Source: Stenotrophomonas sp. ZAC14D1_NAIMI4_1 (lineage in GTDB: Bacteria; Pseudomonadota; Gammaproteobacteria; Xanthomonadales; Xanthomonadaceae). From it: a DNA stretch of 64,000 bases. The position numbers and the translations under genes are program-made. This document shows, piece by piece, positions 28,001 through 37,141 of the stretch (position 1 is the first letter of the stretch; every line of letters begins with the position of its first letter). The notes beneath the pieces were generated by a model, which ran no database searches, had not been told where the DNA came from, and saw only the letters and a list, made by a program, of their open reading frames with translations. The stretch covers positions 4,492,125 through 4,556,124 of the forward strand of contig NZ_CP026001.1 in the NCBI RefSeq assembly GCF_003086775.1, in the 5' to 3' direction.

Positions 28001-28392
28001 AGGCTGCCATCAAGGCGTTCGACATCGTTCCACAGCGGCCAGGTGCGCCAGGCGGCCAGCAGCCCGGCGCTGACCAGCACACTCAGGCCGAGCACGGCCG
28101 CCAGGCTGCCGCTGTCGCGCAGCGCGGCCAACGGCCATGCCAGCAGCAGCGCCAGGCCGGCCGGGGCAGCAGCCCACAGCACTGCCAGCGCCGGCAGGTC
28201 CTGCCGCGCAATCAGTTGCGGTGGCAGCAGCGAGCGGCTGCGCCGCCACCACGACACGCCCAGCGCGAACGCCGGCTGCGCCAGTGCGGCAAGCACGGCA
28301 CCCGGCAGCCCGCCCACGACCGAGCCCAGCGCCAACACGGCACCGAGGGCGAAGGCGATCGACAGTGCGCGCGGGCGCGACAGCTCAGTCAT
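25054..28392 (-). CDS. Large membrane-anchored ankyrin-repeat protein
   Basis: 1112 residues. The first 190 contain about six hydrophobic segments in pairs ([61 protein letters not shown]), so the N terminus is an integral membrane domain. From about 230 to the end there are more than twenty ankyrin-type repeats with the usual G-TPLH/A-GH-I-LLL-GA pattern ([40 protein letters not shown]). The repeats should face the cytoplasm and bind a protein partner. No enzymatic domain seen. The start overlaps the end of the YcgL gene by eight bases, so the two are co-translated. Confidence 0.9.
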   Translation of the reverse strand: MTELSRPRALSIAFALGAVLALGSVVGGLPGAVLAALAQPAFALGVSWWRRSRSLLPPQLIARQDLPALAVLWAAAPAGLALLLAWPLAALRDSGSLAAVLGLSVLVSAGLLAAWRTWPLWNDVERLDGSLAQHWQALAGRDLTAWRGLLVAVIVIALAALIVLPAWPGLLPEGAGWPAALATLLLSPALHLLLQRVAPAPMVSLRSSAQDLPSGDAEALFNAAAESTPLEAMAPQELTPALYEAARHGRIDRALQLLQAGADPYALPDPHWRDQRSLAVLAAVLPDLRLLRELIGRGVDVNAPHRGMTPLLAATRDSWHGRPEAVMTLLANGADSRAVDSDGNTPLHHAARSSDPGVAALLRDAAAEVDALNTEGWSPLAVACQVGNWRLARFLLERGARSEPSDGTPVLLAAAATEDDDPAGVQLLLKHKARADARDRQRRSALHEAALAGHVEIIGVLLGAGANLEARDALGRTPWLEAARAGRAAAIEHLLPHKPDLVAVDGEGRNAVLLAAMAEDVSPLLVKRLVDLGIAADASDPLGRRAVDYAAEAGRWAIVALLDPSYPLPAAVSDGLAERGEAASASGLLPDRPPLTLLREALGFGNTEGMAALAKLCQPEELGGLLLDPELALEPRAVDWLLGHGADPYVRDACADTPMFALLSRGIDAVPALQVMLQRGLSPAGRGGLARFLAACAQHDQAARGLEQLALELLERGADPFAASPAGDPPLSLAVRLGWLRLQQALLNAGVDREARDSHGMTALHLATALAREGALKLLVQHGASPEARAADGQTPLGVALSIGRRDLADWLDWRVWPLPRRTLRDSDLPAAAMVGDVDAVRRLNDLGFAIDAVDAQGCTALLRAAGGGHLAVVDLLLARGADPQHGAASGATPLSAAVSMRQVDIVSALLDAGAQLEHRLPGGVTVLMLASALGLPDIVARLLTAGADVHAGDAQQLGPLHCAALYGFSARDRSRLLALLDTLLLAGAEPDQAAAGSVTPLLLLLGARAEPGTACDEQVVMAAVERLLDEDVSLDVRDPRGFGPLHLAALHGLPLLVQRLLRAGADPEVRDSLNRSPREIAVMRGFIDVAGEFEPRVPGVSSMARFLRDNG

Positions 28393-28645
28393 AGTGGCGC
28401 CGCATCATGCTGGTCACCGAGGGCGGCACCTGCAGGTAGAAGCCGCGTTCGGCCAGCTCGCTGCGGACCTTGTCCGGGTCGGCCTGGGCCAGCCGGCGCT
28501 GCGCATCCAGGGTCACTTCGAGGACGAACGAAAGCGCACCCAGCGAGGTGACCAGCGCCGCAGGCAGCGCGCTGAAGTCATCACGACGGGCGAGGTAGAC
28601 GTAGGTGTCCGGCTTGAGTTGGCTTTTATAGACGTAGGCGTGCAT
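28385..28645 (-). CDS. YcgL domain-containing protein
   Basis: 86 residues from ATG 28645. [20 protein letters not shown], then [16 protein letters not shown] and the C-terminal [10 protein letters not shown] define the YcgL (DUF709) family, small soluble proteins of gammaproteobacteria with no settled role. Longer upstream starts would add 22 residues not conserved in the family. It precedes the ankyrin gene, overlapping it by eight bases; that pairing is the only functional hint. Confidence 0.9.
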   Translation of the reverse strand: MHAYVYKSQLKPDTYVYLARRDDFSALPAALVTSLGALSFVLEVTLDAQRRLAQADPDKVRSELAERGFYLQVPPSVTSMMRRHYD

Positions 28646-28804
28646 GTCCGCGGGACGATAACCCGGGAAGAGCCATGATTGTGTCGGAAAGCCGACACCG
28701 GGGAAAGCCATCGCACGACGATGACGGCGTGATCGACGGCGTTTCCCCGATGGGGTTCAGCAATGTGGCGATGGCGTTCAGGCTGGGCCCGCCATCGGCC
28801 GCGC

Positions 28805-29245
28805 TTACTTCACCTTGGCGTAGGTGCCCTTCAGCGCCACGCCCGCCAGGATCGCGCCGGCGTAGCATTCGTAGTTGTTCGGGCTCTTGAACTCGTTCTT
28901 CTTGTAGTAGCTGACAATGTCGACCACGGCATTGGCGCCGCGCGACTTGGCACCGTCCTGCAGCGCGCGCAGCGCCGACAGGGCCACCCAGCGGCAGGCT
29001 TCCTCGTCGCTCTTGTTGGCGGCGTTGGTCTTCTTGTTGGTCACGTCCTCGCCCAGGCGCTGCTGCACGCTGACCGACTGGCCAGCCAGGTAGAAGCGGA
29101 CGCTGCCATCGATGCCGGCATCCTTGGCGGCCTGCGAGCTGACCAGCTCACGCAGGGACTGCTCGACGCGGGTTTCGCGGGCCGAGGCGGTGGTGGTCAG
29201 GGCCAGCAGTGCGGTGGCCGTGGCGATCATCAGGGTACGACGCAT
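28805..29245 (-). CDS. Secreted protein of unknown function
   Basis: 146 residues with a clear signal peptide (MRRTLMIATATALLALTTTASA, cleavage after ASA). The mature part has two Cys (EEACRW, NYECYAG) that may form a disulfide and a conserved-looking core SRGANAVVDIVSYYKKNEFK. Relatives in Xanthomonadaceae are sometimes labelled excinuclease ATPase subunit, which the sequence does not support: it has no Walker motifs. It follows the last aryl polyene gene by 54 bases on the same strand, so it may be in the same transcript. GGAGAAGTTTCG precedes the ATG. Confidence 0.8.
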   Translation of the reverse strand: MRRTLMIATATALLALTTTASARETRVEQSLRELVSSQAAKDAGIDGSVRFYLAGQSVSVQQRLGEDVTNKKTNAANKSDEEACRWVALSALRALQDGAKSRGANAVVDIVSYYKKNEFKSPNNYECYAGAILAGVALKGTYAKVK

Positions 29246-29299
29246 CGAAACTTCTCCTTGTTCGGGGTGCGGGTTTGGGGTGCGGTGTGGGGCGGTGGT

Positions 29300-30538
29300 T
29301 CATTCGCTCCAGCGGCGGAACACCAGCGAGGTGTTGATGCCGCCGAAGGCGAAATTGTTGCTCATCACGTACTCGGCCTGCAGTTCGCGGCCCTGTCCGG
29401 TGATGAAATCGAGCTGGCCGCAACGCGGGTCGACCTCGCCCAGGTTGAGGGTCGGGGCGAACCAGCCGGCGCGCATCATCTCGATGCTCATCCAGGCTTC
29501 GAACGCGCCACAGGCGCCGAGCATGTGGCCGACGTAGCTTTTCAGCGAGCTGATCGGCATGCGGCTGCCGAAGACCTGGGCGGTGGCCTGGGTCTCGGCG
29601 ATGTCACCGTGGTCGGTGGCAGTGCCGTGGGCGTTCACGTAATCGATCTGCGACGGCTGCAGGCCGGCATCCTCCAGGGCCAGGCGCATGGCCTGGGCCA
29701 TGGTGTCCGCGCTGGGCTGGGTGACGTGCTGGCCGTCGCTGTTGGTGCCGTAGCCGACGATCTCGGCGAGGATCGTCGCGCCGCGTGCCTGCGCGTGTTC
29801 CAGGTCTTCCAGGATCAGCGTGCAGGCGCCCTCGCCCAGCACCAGGCCATCGCGGCCGGCATCGAACGGGCGCGGCGTGGTCTGCGGCGCATCGTTGCGC
29901 GTGCTGGTGGCGAACAGGGTGTCGAACACCGCGGCGGCGGTGGCGTCGAGCTGTTCGGCACCGCCGGCCACCATCACCGTCTGCTTGCCGCTGCGGATCG
30001 CTTCATAGCCGGCGCCCACGCCCTGGCTGCCCGAGGTGCAGGCGCTGGAGGTGGTGTAGACGCGCCCGGACAGGCCGAAGAACACACCGATGTTGACCGG
30101 CGCGGTGTGGCTCATCATCTTCAGGTAGGTGGTGGCGCTGATGCCGTCGGTGGTGAATTCGTGCAGCATGCGGCCGAATTCGCCGGTGGCTTCATGGCTG
30201 CCCGAAGACGAGCCATAGGCCACGCCGGCACGGCCGCTGCGCAGCACCGGGTGCTCGAACAGGCCGGCCTCGCGCAGCGCGACTTCGGTGGCGCGCACCG
30301 ACATGATGGCGACCTTGCCCATCGAACGGGTGGTCTTGCGGTTGTAGTTCGGCGGCAGGTCGTAGTCCTGCGCCGGCGCGGCCAGCTTGGTGTTCAGGCC
30401 GGCATAGACATCCCATTCGGGCATGCTGCGCACCGCATTGCGGCAGCTGCGCAGGTGCGCCTCGATGGTCGGCCAGTCATGGCCAAGCGGACTGATGGCG
30501 GCGGCACCGGTGACCACCACGCGACGATCGGCGGCCAT
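29300..30538 (-). CDS. Beta-ketoacyl-ACP synthase, aryl polyene type (ApeR/FabF-like)
   Basis: 412 residues of the KAS-II fold. The catalytic Cys is in TTSSACTSGSQG, the two His in NAHGTATDHGD and GHMLGACGAFE, and the Lys in SLKSYVGH, so it is an active condensing enzyme. In aryl polyene clusters a stand-alone KS of this kind (ApeR in E. coli nomenclature) works beside the KS/chain-length pair. ATG 30538 shares one base with the ketoreductase stop (TGATG), so it is translated after it. This is the last biosynthetic gene of the operon. Confidence 0.9.
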   Translation of the reverse strand: MAADRRVVVTGAAAISPLGHDWPTIEAHLRSCRNAVRSMPEWDVYAGLNTKLAAPAQDYDLPPNYNRKTTRSMGKVAIMSVRATEVALREAGLFEHPVLRSGRAGVAYGSSSGSHEATGEFGRMLHEFTTDGISATTYLKMMSHTAPVNIGVFFGLSGRVYTTSSACTSGSQGVGAGYEAIRSGKQTVMVAGGAEQLDATAAAVFDTLFATSTRNDAPQTTPRPFDAGRDGLVLGEGACTLILEDLEHAQARGATILAEIVGYGTNSDGQHVTQPSADTMAQAMRLALEDAGLQPSQIDYVNAHGTATDHGDIAETQATAQVFGSRMPISSLKSYVGHMLGACGAFEAWMSIEMMRAGWFAPTLNLGEVDPRCGQLDFITGQGRELQAEYVMSNNFAFGGINTSLVFRRWSE

Positions 30539-31269
30539 CAGATCATGCCCCCGTTCACCGAGATCACCTGGCGGGTGATGTAGCCGGCCGGCTCGGACAG
30601 CAGGAAGGCGACGGTGGCGGCCACTTCCTCCGGGCGGCCGACGCGGCCGGCGGGGATCAGCTTCAGCGCATGGTCGACCACTTCTTCGTTGAGCATGTCG
30701 GTCTCGATCAGGCCGGGGGCCACGCAGTTGACGGTGATCTGGCGGCTGGCCAGTTCCAGCGCCAGCGCCTTGGTGGCACCGATGATGCCGGCCTTGGCGG
30801 CACTGTAGTTGACCTGGCCGCGGTTGCCGGCCACGCCGGACACCGAGGACAGGGTGACGATGCGGCCCGGCTTGCGCCGCCGCACCATCGGCATGATGAG
30901 CGGGTGCAGCACGTTGTAGAAGCCATCCAGGTTGGTGTGGATGACCTGGTCCCAATCGTCCTCGGACAGCGCCGGGAAGGCGCCATCGCGGGCGATGCCG
31001 GCGTTGCAGACCACACCGTAATAGGCGCCGTGCGCGTCCACGTCCGCGTCCAGCGCCGCACGCGCGGCCGCCCGGTCAGCGACGTCGAAGGCCAGCACGC
31101 GGGCCTGCTGGCCCAGTGCCTGGATCTCGGCCGCCACGGCCTGTGCTTCGTCCACGCGGCTGCGGCAATGCACCACCACGTCGAAGCCGTCGCGCGCGAT
31201 GCGCAGCGCGATGGCCCGGCCGATGCCCCGGCTGGCGCCGGTCACCAGCACGCTTCGATTCCCTGTCAT
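30538..31269 (-). CDS. 3-oxoacyl-ACP reductase, aryl polyene type (ApeQ/FabG-like)
   Basis: 243 residues, FabG size. SDR marks: VLVTGASRGIGRAIA at the N terminus for NADPH binding, VVCNAGIARDG, the catalytic Ser in TLSSVSGVAGNRGQ and YSAAKAG with Tyr and Lys, and the C-terminal VISVNGGMI. It reduces each beta-keto intermediate on ACP during polyene extension. Its start ATG overlaps the dehydratase stop as ATGA and its stop overlaps the next KS start. Confidence 0.92.
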   Translation of the reverse strand: MTGNRSVLVTGASRGIGRAIALRIARDGFDVVVHCRSRVDEAQAVAAEIQALGQQARVLAFDVADRAAARAALDADVDAHGAYYGVVCNAGIARDGAFPALSEDDWDQVIHTNLDGFYNVLHPLIMPMVRRRKPGRIVTLSSVSGVAGNRGQVNYSAAKAGIIGATKALALELASRQITVNCVAPGLIETDMLNEEVVDHALKLIPAGRVGRPEEVAATVAFLLSEPAGYITRQVISVNGGMI

Positions 31270-31724
31270 GCCTGTCCACTCTCCAGATATGCCATCGAGT
31301 CGGCCGGTTCGAACACCGACACGTTGGCGACCGCCCATTCTTCATCGCCTGCCAGGATCCGGCAGGCGAACATCCCTAGCCCATTGTCGCCCAACAGCTC
31401 GCAGCGCGCGTGTACGCGCAGCCGGCTGCCGCTGGGGAAGCTGCTGCGCGGGCTGGTATAGCGCCGGCTGCCGAGCAGGAAGCCCAGCTGCGGCGGGTTG
31501 CCTGCTACGCGCGCGCGGCAGCCGGCCCACGCCGCGATGGCCTGCGCCATGTACTCGATGCCGACCCAGGCCGGTACGCCGCCGTCCTCGATGAACAGCC
31601 CCGCGGCGGGCACCACCAGTTCCGCTTCGATGCTGTCCTGGTCCCAGCGCACGATGCGCTCGAGCAGGCACATGTCCTGGCGGTGCGGCACCACGTCTTC
31701 GATCGCGAACAGGGGCAGGCTCAT
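31266..31724 (-). CDS. 3-hydroxyacyl-ACP dehydratase, aryl polyene type (ApeP-like hotdog)
   Basis: 152 residues. The hotdog fold is indicated by VPHRQDMCLLERIVRWD at the N terminus (His in the FabZ-like position) and WVGIEYMAQAIAAWAGCRAR for the central helix. Aryl polyene clusters carry this dehydratase, ApeP-like, to form the conjugated double bonds. Both ends overlap neighbours by ATGA: its ATG with the upstream KS stop and its stop with the ketoreductase start. Confidence 0.88.
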   Translation of the reverse strand: MSLPLFAIEDVVPHRQDMCLLERIVRWDQDSIEAELVVPAAGLFIEDGGVPAWVGIEYMAQAIAAWAGCRARVAGNPPQLGFLLGSRRYTSPRSSFPSGSRLRVHARCELLGDNGLGMFACRILAGDEEWAVANVSVFEPADSMAYLESGQA

Positions 31725-32911
31725 GCGGCCACCCCCTGCAGCGCCAGCACGGCATTGCTGCCGCCGAAAGCGAAGGAATTGCTCAGCACCCGCTGCGGTG
31801 CCCGCGCCAGGCGGGTGCCGGGGGCGACCAGCGGCAGCGGCGGCAGCGCCGGGTCCGCGCTGCCGTCCCACCAGTGCGGCGGCAGCCGGTGGCCCGGGTT
31901 TTCAGCCAGCAGGATCCAGCACACGGCGGCCTCGATGGCCCCCGAGGCGCCGAGCGTATGGCCGGTCAGCGGCTTGGTCGAACTGGCCGGCACCGTGGTG
32001 CCCAGCACCTGGGCCACGGCCACGCTCTCCATCGCATCGTTGTGGCCGGTGGCGGTGCCGTGCAGGTTCACGTAATCCACGTCCTGCGCGTCCCAGCCGG
32101 CACGCTGCAGCGCCTGCTGCAGGGCGTCGATCGCACCCAGGCCCTTCGGGTCGGGCGCGGACATGTGGTGGGCGTCGGCCGATTCGCCCCAGCCGGCCAG
32201 CTGCACCGGACCGGCATCGCGGGTCAGCAGGAACAGGGCAGCACCTTCACCGATGTTGATGCCGCAGCGGTGCTGCGAGAACGGATTGCAGCGCAGCGCC
32301 GACACCGACTCCAGCGCGCTGAAACCGGCCACGGTGAAGCGGCACAGCGAATCGGCGCCACCGGCGATGACCGCATCGACGATGCCGGCGCGCAGCATGC
32401 GTGCGGCCGACATCAGCGCCTTGGCACTGGAGGAACAGGCGGTGGACAGGGTCCAGGCCGGGCCCAGCGCACCGCTGCGCTGGCGCACGAACTGCGCGGC
32501 CGTGCCCATTTCCTGCTGCGCGTAATCGAAGCCCGGCGGCCACTCGCCCGTTTCGGCGCGGGTACGCAGGGCCTGCTCGGATTCACCGATGCCCGAGGTG
32601 CTGGTGCCCAGCACCACCGCCACGCGCGATGCGCCATAACGGGCGATGGCGGCCTGCACCGACGGCGCGATCTGCGCCAGCGCCGCGTCCAGCAGCGCGT
32701 TGTTGCGGCCACGCAGGGCCACCGGCAGGTCGTCCAGCGCGGGCAGCGGCGTGCGCACTTCGCCCAGCGCCAGGGTCTGGCCCGGCAGCAGGGTGTCGTT
32801 GTCGCTGAGCCCGCCCGGTGCATCGGCGAACAACGCCGACGCCACGGCCGCACGGCCCTCGCCCAGCGCACAGACCACGCCCAGGTCGTTCAGGTAAATC
32901 GCTGCGGTCAT
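31721..32911 (-). CDS. Beta-ketoacyl synthase, aryl polyene type (ApeO-like)
   Basis: 396 residues. The active-site Cys is in LSTACSSSAKALMS, His in NLHGTATGHND and GHTLGASG, Lys in SSTKPLTGH: a full Cys-His-His set. It differs from the other KS of the operon in its short N terminus and in the SSAK loop. In E. coli the ApeO ketosynthase pairs with ApeC, a chain-length-type partner; the candidate partner here is the 247-residue protein at the head of this operon. Overlaps the lipoprotein gene and the dehydratase gene by four bases each. Confidence 0.9.
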   Translation of the reverse strand: MTAAIYLNDLGVVCALGEGRAAVASALFADAPGGLSDNDTLLPGQTLALGEVRTPLPALDDLPVALRGRNNALLDAALAQIAPSVQAAIARYGASRVAVVLGTSTSGIGESEQALRTRAETGEWPPGFDYAQQEMGTAAQFVRQRSGALGPAWTLSTACSSSAKALMSAARMLRAGIVDAVIAGGADSLCRFTVAGFSALESVSALRCNPFSQHRCGINIGEGAALFLLTRDAGPVQLAGWGESADAHHMSAPDPKGLGAIDALQQALQRAGWDAQDVDYVNLHGTATGHNDAMESVAVAQVLGTTVPASSTKPLTGHTLGASGAIEAAVCWILLAENPGHRLPPHWWDGSADPALPPLPLVAPGTRLARAPQRVLSNSFAFGGSNAVLALQGVAA

Positions 32912-33465
32912 TTATCCTGCCCGGCCATGTCGATCGATTCGATGCGCAGGGCATAGCCCTCGGCGCGGTTGTCCAGCTGCACGCTGCCATCGTCCAGGCG
33001 CTGCAGCTGCAGCCATACCTGGCCATCGCGCGAAAGGCTGCGCTGCTGGCCATCGTCGGCCACCTGCCAGCCCGCCGGCAGCGCCGCGGCAATCGCGGCG
33101 GTCGGCCACAGCGCGAACTGCAGGTCGTCCAGCACGCGCTCGGCACGCACCTGCGGCGGCAGCCACGGCGCACGCTGCTGGGTCAGCTGCTTGCCGTCCC
33201 ACTGCAGGCGCACGCCGGTCTGGCCCATCGCCTGCACGGCCAGCTGCACCTGCTGCGCGTCCGCTTCCAGCAGCGCATCCAGGTCACGTTCGTGGCTGCC
33301 GAAGCGGAAATGCAGCTGCTGCTGCAGTGCCAGCGGCGCCGGCAGGCTGGCCGGCGACAGGCGCAGCGGCGGCAGTTCAACCAACGGGCGCGGCATGCGG
33401 CTGGCACAGGCGGCCAGCAGCATGCACAGCAGCACCGCGCTGACGCGGACGATCAGGCGCTGCAC
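32908..33465 (-). CDS. DUF3261 lipoprotein of aryl polyene clusters
   Basis: 185 residues. Signal peptide with lipobox LLAAC at residues 16-20, so the mature protein is lipid-anchored at Cys20; no Asp at +2, so outer membrane sorting by Lol is expected. The mature part is rich in beta-strand patterns (GVRLQWDGKQLTQQRAPWLP) and resembles the DUF3261 lipoprotein found in these clusters. It probably helps place the aryl polyene lipid in the outer membrane. Overlaps the FAD oxidoreductase gene by 13 bases. Confidence 0.85.
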   Translation of the reverse strand: MQRLIVRVSAVLLCMLLAACASRMPRPLVELPPLRLSPASLPAPLALQQQLHFRFGSHERDLDALLEADAQQVQLAVQAMGQTGVRLQWDGKQLTQQRAPWLPPQVRAERVLDDLQFALWPTAAIAAALPAGWQVADDGQQRSLSRDGQVWLQLQRLDDGSVQLDNRAEGYALRIESIDMAGQDK

Positions 33466-34721
33466 AGTTCCTCCAGCACGCGCATGCGGCGGCCGTTGGG
33501 GTCGGCCACGTAGGGGTTGTTGGTGTCCCAGGCGTAGCCGGCCAGGATGGAGCTGATCATGTCGCGCACTTCCGGCTGCTGGTCGGGGTGGTAGATGATC
33601 TTCTGGAAGCCGCCTTCGTACCAGCTTTCCACGAAGCGGCGGAAGGTCTTCACACCGGCGCGCAGCGGAATCGAGAACTCGTTTTCCCAGTCGACGGTTT
33701 CACCGGCGTAGCGGCGCTTCAGGCATTCGCTGGCCAGCTGCGCGGACTTGAAGGCGATGGTCACGCCGGAGGAGAACACCGGGTCGAGGAACTCGCCGGC
33801 ATTGCCCAGCAGCGCATAGCCCGGGCCCCACAGCGAGCTGACGTTGGCCGAGTAACCGGTGATGCGGCGCACCGGCAGCACCGCCCATTCGGCGTTGGCC
33901 AGCAGGCCGGTCAGGTTCGGATCCTCGCCGACGATGGCCTGCAGCTTCTGCAGGTCGTCGCCCTCGTAGCGCTCGAAGAACGACGGTTCGGCGACCACGC
34001 CCAGCGAGCAGCAGCCGTTGGAGAACGGGATGGTCCAGTACCAGACGTCGATGTGCTCGGGGTGGGTGGTGATGAGGATCTTGTTGCGGTCGAAATCCGC
34101 TTCGGCCGGAATGTTGTCGCGCACGTGGCAGAAGATCGCGCCGCGCACCGGGAAGTTGGACGGCGATTCCAGGTTCAGCAGGCGCGGCAGCAGGCGCGCG
34201 AAACCGGAGGCATCGAGGATGAAGTCGGCTTCGATGCGGTACTCGCTGCCGTCGGGACGGCGCACGTTCACCGCCGGGTGCTCGCCGGCTTCCACCGCCA
34301 GCACTTCGTCGCCGAAACGCAGGGTGGTGCCCATGCGCTCGGCACCGCGCGCCAGCACGTTGTCGAAGTCGGCGCGCTGCACCTGGTAGGTGGTGCCCCA
34401 GCCCGGCGAGAACTTCCTGCGGAAGTCGAACGCGGTACGCGCCTCGCCATGCACGAAGGCCGCGCCGTTCTTGTGCTGGAAGCCCGCTTCCACGACGTCC
34501 TGCAGCAGGCCGGCGGCCTCGATGTATTCCATGCTCTGCGGCAGCAGGCTCTCGCCGATCGAGAAGCGCGGGAACTGCTGGCGCTCCAGCATCAGCACCT
34601 GGCGGCCCTGCTGGCGCAGCATGGCCGCGGCAACCGAACCGGCCGGGCCCGCGCCGATGATCAGGATTTCAGTACGTTCGACATCGGTCGGATCTGCAGG
34701 AACATCCACGGCAGTAGTCAT
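33453..34721 (-). CDS. Flavin-dependent oxidoreductase/halogenase-like protein
   Basis: 422 residues. The FAD site is IIGAGPAGSVAAAML near residue 22, with FSIGESLLPQSMEYIE and the GxGYALLGNAGEFLDPVFSSG block, a pattern of the geranylgeranyl-reductase/tryptophan-halogenase superfamily. The halogenase motif WxWxIP is present as VWYWTIPFSNG near residue 232. In Xanthomonas pigments are brominated and a halogenase-like gene lies in the cluster; whether this enzyme halogenates or oxidises the head group is open. It follows the MMPL gene by 56 bases. Confidence 0.82.
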   Translation of the reverse strand: MTTAVDVPADPTDVERTEILIIGAGPAGSVAAAMLRQQGRQVLMLERQQFPRFSIGESLLPQSMEYIEAAGLLQDVVEAGFQHKNGAAFVHGEARTAFDFRRKFSPGWGTTYQVQRADFDNVLARGAERMGTTLRFGDEVLAVEAGEHPAVNVRRPDGSEYRIEADFILDASGFARLLPRLLNLESPSNFPVRGAIFCHVRDNIPAEADFDRNKILITTHPEHIDVWYWTIPFSNGCCSLGVVAEPSFFERYEGDDLQKLQAIVGEDPNLTGLLANAEWAVLPVRRITGYSANVSSLWGPGYALLGNAGEFLDPVFSSGVTIAFKSAQLASECLKRRYAGETVDWENEFSIPLRAGVKTFRRFVESWYEGGFQKIIYHPDQQPEVRDMISSILAGYAWDTNNPYVADPNGRRMRVLEELCSA

Positions 34722-34777
34722 CGGTGCGTCCTTGTTGCTCGATCAGGTGGAAAGGAAGGGTGCGCGGTGAAGCGTGG

Positions 34778-37141
34778 TCAGGCCGGCGGCAGGTCGTGCG
34801 GCGGCGGGCGGAACAGCGGCGAGATCAGCCAGACCAGGCCGATGCCGAACAGCAGGGTGAGGCCGAACGCACGCAGCGCCGGGGTCTGTGACAGGCCCAG
34901 CAGGCCGAACGACAGCCAGGTGCTGGCCGCACCCACGCAGACCGCCAGCCACGCGCTGGCATCGCCGCGGTGCTCGATCAGGAAGATGCCGTAGTCGATG
35001 CCCATGCCCAGCAGCAGCATCAGCGCCAGCACGTTGAACAGCTGCAGCGGCTGGCCGAACAGGCCCAGCAGGCCCAGGGTGAGCGCACCGGCGATGAGGG
35101 TGGGCGCGAACACGCGCCAGGCCTGGCGGCGGTAGCGCAGCCACAGCGCGCCGAACACCAGCGCGATGCCGACCAGCAGCAGCCCGCCCATCAGCTTGCG
35201 GTAGTGGCCCAGCAGCGTGGAGAAGTCGGCCGTGCGGTCGACCCAGCGCACGCCGGGCAGGCCCTCGGCCGCGCCCTGCAGGGTGGCCAGTGCATCGGCG
35301 CGCGACAGGTCATCGACCATCACCACGCTGACCATCTGCCCGCCCACCGCGCCCACCCACAGGTGGCGGAACGGCTGCGAGGCCGGCGAGGCCAGGAAGG
35401 CCTCGGCAGTCAGCGGCGAAGCGGCGAAGGCCGGCCGCGGCAGCGGCTCGCCCACGGCTTCGGACACCGCCGCCAACACGCCCGGTTCCACCCTGGCGGT
35501 CAGCGCGGCATCGGCCTGCTGGCGCGCCGGCGATGGCAGCCAGTCACTGATCGCGCGGTAGCCGCCGATGCGCTTGTCGCTGGCCAGTGCGCGCAGGCGC
35601 CCGGTCAGCGCTTCTTCGCGCTCCAGCAGCTGCGCCGCGTCGGCGCCCTGCACCAGGTAGAACTGTGCCGGGCTGGGCATGCCCAGCAGCTGGCTCAGGC
35701 GGATCTGCTCGGCCATCAGTGCCGGCGGCGAGGACTGCAGGCTGCGCAGGTCGTCGTTGCTCTGCAGGCGCACGATGCCGATGGCCGACAGCGCAAGCGC
35801 GGCCACGATGAACACCATGACCGGGCGCGTGCCGTGCAGGCGCGGGAAGCGCTCGAGGGTGTTGCCCAGCCACTGCGAGAAACGGGTCTGGCGGATCTCG
35901 CCACCGTCCAGCCACGGGAACCAGAAGATCACCGTCAGGAAGGCGCCGGCCAGGCCGACCACCGAGAACAGCGCCATCTGCCGCAGGCCGGGGAACGGGG
36001 CCAGGCCCAGTGCCAGGTAGGCCAGCGCACTGGTCACCAGCGCCAGCCACAGGCCGGGCAGCAGGTGCTTGAGCAGTTTCCAGCGGCGGTCAGCCGGCTC
36101 GGCCTGGCGCGAGGCGAACCAGTGGATGCCGTAATCCTCGGCCACGCCCACCAGCGACGCGCCGAACACCAGGGTCAGCACGTGCACCTTGCCGAACACC
36201 AGCACGGTCACCGCCAGTGCCACGCCGCAGCCGATCAGCAGCGAGGCGGCCACCAGCAGGATCGGCCGCAGCGAACGGAAGGCCAGCCACACCAGCAGCA
36301 GCACCGCGGCCAGCGAGCCCCAGCCGATCGTGTTGATTTCCTGGTTGGCCTGCACGGCGGCCGCTTCGGCATGCAGCGGCACGCCGGCATGCAGGATCTC
36401 CAGATCCGCTGCGGCGGCCTTGGCGGCCAGGCCGGCGCGCTCAAGCAGGCCGTCGATATGGCGCTCGCCATCAAGCTGGAAGGCCGAGCCCGGGGTATCG
36501 AACTGCAGCGCGGCCCAGTGCTTGCCCTCGGCTTCGAGCAGGCCATCATCGCCCAGGCGCAGGCCGGAGCCCTGTGCCTGCTGCTGCCACCATTGCGGCC
36601 ACAGCGACAGCGGATCCTGCCGCCAGTCGGTCAGCCGCGGTGCGCCCATCGGGCCGTACAGCGCGCCCAGCGCCTGTTCGGCCAGCGCACCCGGTTCGGC
36701 CTGCTGCAGCTGTTCGCGCTGCGCCGGGGTCAACAGGCGATCGCGATACGGCGCGTAGAACGCGCGCGCTTCATCGAACCAGCCTTCGATCGAGCCACTG
36801 GGCACCAGCAGGCCGCTGTCGGCATCGCTGGCCATCGCCTTGGCGAAGGCGGCCTGCGCGCGCTTGGCGGCGGCGCCATCGGCACTGCCCAGCAGCACCA
36901 CCACCTGCCGCGAGCTGCCATCGGCGATGCGCCGGGTGACATCACTCAGCAGGCGGTCGTGCGCATCCTGCGGCAGCAGGGCGAGGATGTCGGTGTCGAT
37001 CCGCGATTCCTGGCTCCACAGGCGCCATTGCTGCGCGCCCAGCACCAGCAGCACCAGCAGCCAGGCAACGCCCAGCCAGTGCCACCAGCGGCGCAGGCGC
37101 TCCGAGCCCTTGCCTGCAGCCACGTCAGGTACCTCAGTCAA
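34778..37141 (-). CDS. MMPL family exporter of the aryl polyene cluster
   Basis: 787 residues of the RND/MMPL type: helix at about 20-38, a large periplasmic domain to about 250, five helices at about 260-420 (LAAVLLLVWLAFRSLRPILL; GASLVGVAEDYGIHWFASRQ), a second periplasmic domain, and five more helices at the end (LALMLLLGMGIDYGIFLIEH). The Asp/Tyr of GMGIDYG and VAEDYGIH are the proton-relay positions. MMPL pumps in aryl polyene clusters are thought to move the lipid-linked product to the outer membrane together with the LolA-like protein encoded immediately before it (eight-base overlap). Confidence 0.88.
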   Translation of the reverse strand: MTEVPDVAAGKGSERLRRWWHWLGVAWLLVLLVLGAQQWRLWSQESRIDTDILALLPQDAHDRLLSDVTRRIADGSSRQVVVLLGSADGAAAKRAQAAFAKAMASDADSGLLVPSGSIEGWFDEARAFYAPYRDRLLTPAQREQLQQAEPGALAEQALGALYGPMGAPRLTDWRQDPLSLWPQWWQQQAQGSGLRLGDDGLLEAEGKHWAALQFDTPGSAFQLDGERHIDGLLERAGLAAKAAAADLEILHAGVPLHAEAAAVQANQEINTIGWGSLAAVLLLVWLAFRSLRPILLVAASLLIGCGVALAVTVLVFGKVHVLTLVFGASLVGVAEDYGIHWFASRQAEPADRRWKLLKHLLPGLWLALVTSALAYLALGLAPFPGLRQMALFSVVGLAGAFLTVIFWFPWLDGGEIRQTRFSQWLGNTLERFPRLHGTRPVMVFIVAALALSAIGIVRLQSNDDLRSLQSSPPALMAEQIRLSQLLGMPSPAQFYLVQGADAAQLLEREEALTGRLRALASDKRIGGYRAISDWLPSPARQQADAALTARVEPGVLAAVSEAVGEPLPRPAFAASPLTAEAFLASPASQPFRHLWVGAVGGQMVSVVMVDDLSRADALATLQGAAEGLPGVRWVDRTADFSTLLGHYRKLMGGLLLVGIALVFGALWLRYRRQAWRVFAPTLIAGALTLGLLGLFGQPLQLFNVLALMLLLGMGIDYGIFLIEHRGDASAWLAVCVGAASTWLSFGLLGLSQTPALRAFGLTLLFGIGLVWLISPLFRPPPHDLPPA

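Noticed and set aside
26296..28551. 751-codon plus-strand frame opposite the ankyrin gene
   Set aside because: Its repeats mirror the ankyrin repeats on the coding strand; no independent family.
28646..28804. Small gene between YcgL and the secreted protein
   Set aside because: The 159-base gap has no reading frame with a ribosome site; the plus-strand 71-codon frame is a shadow crossing the secreted-protein gene.
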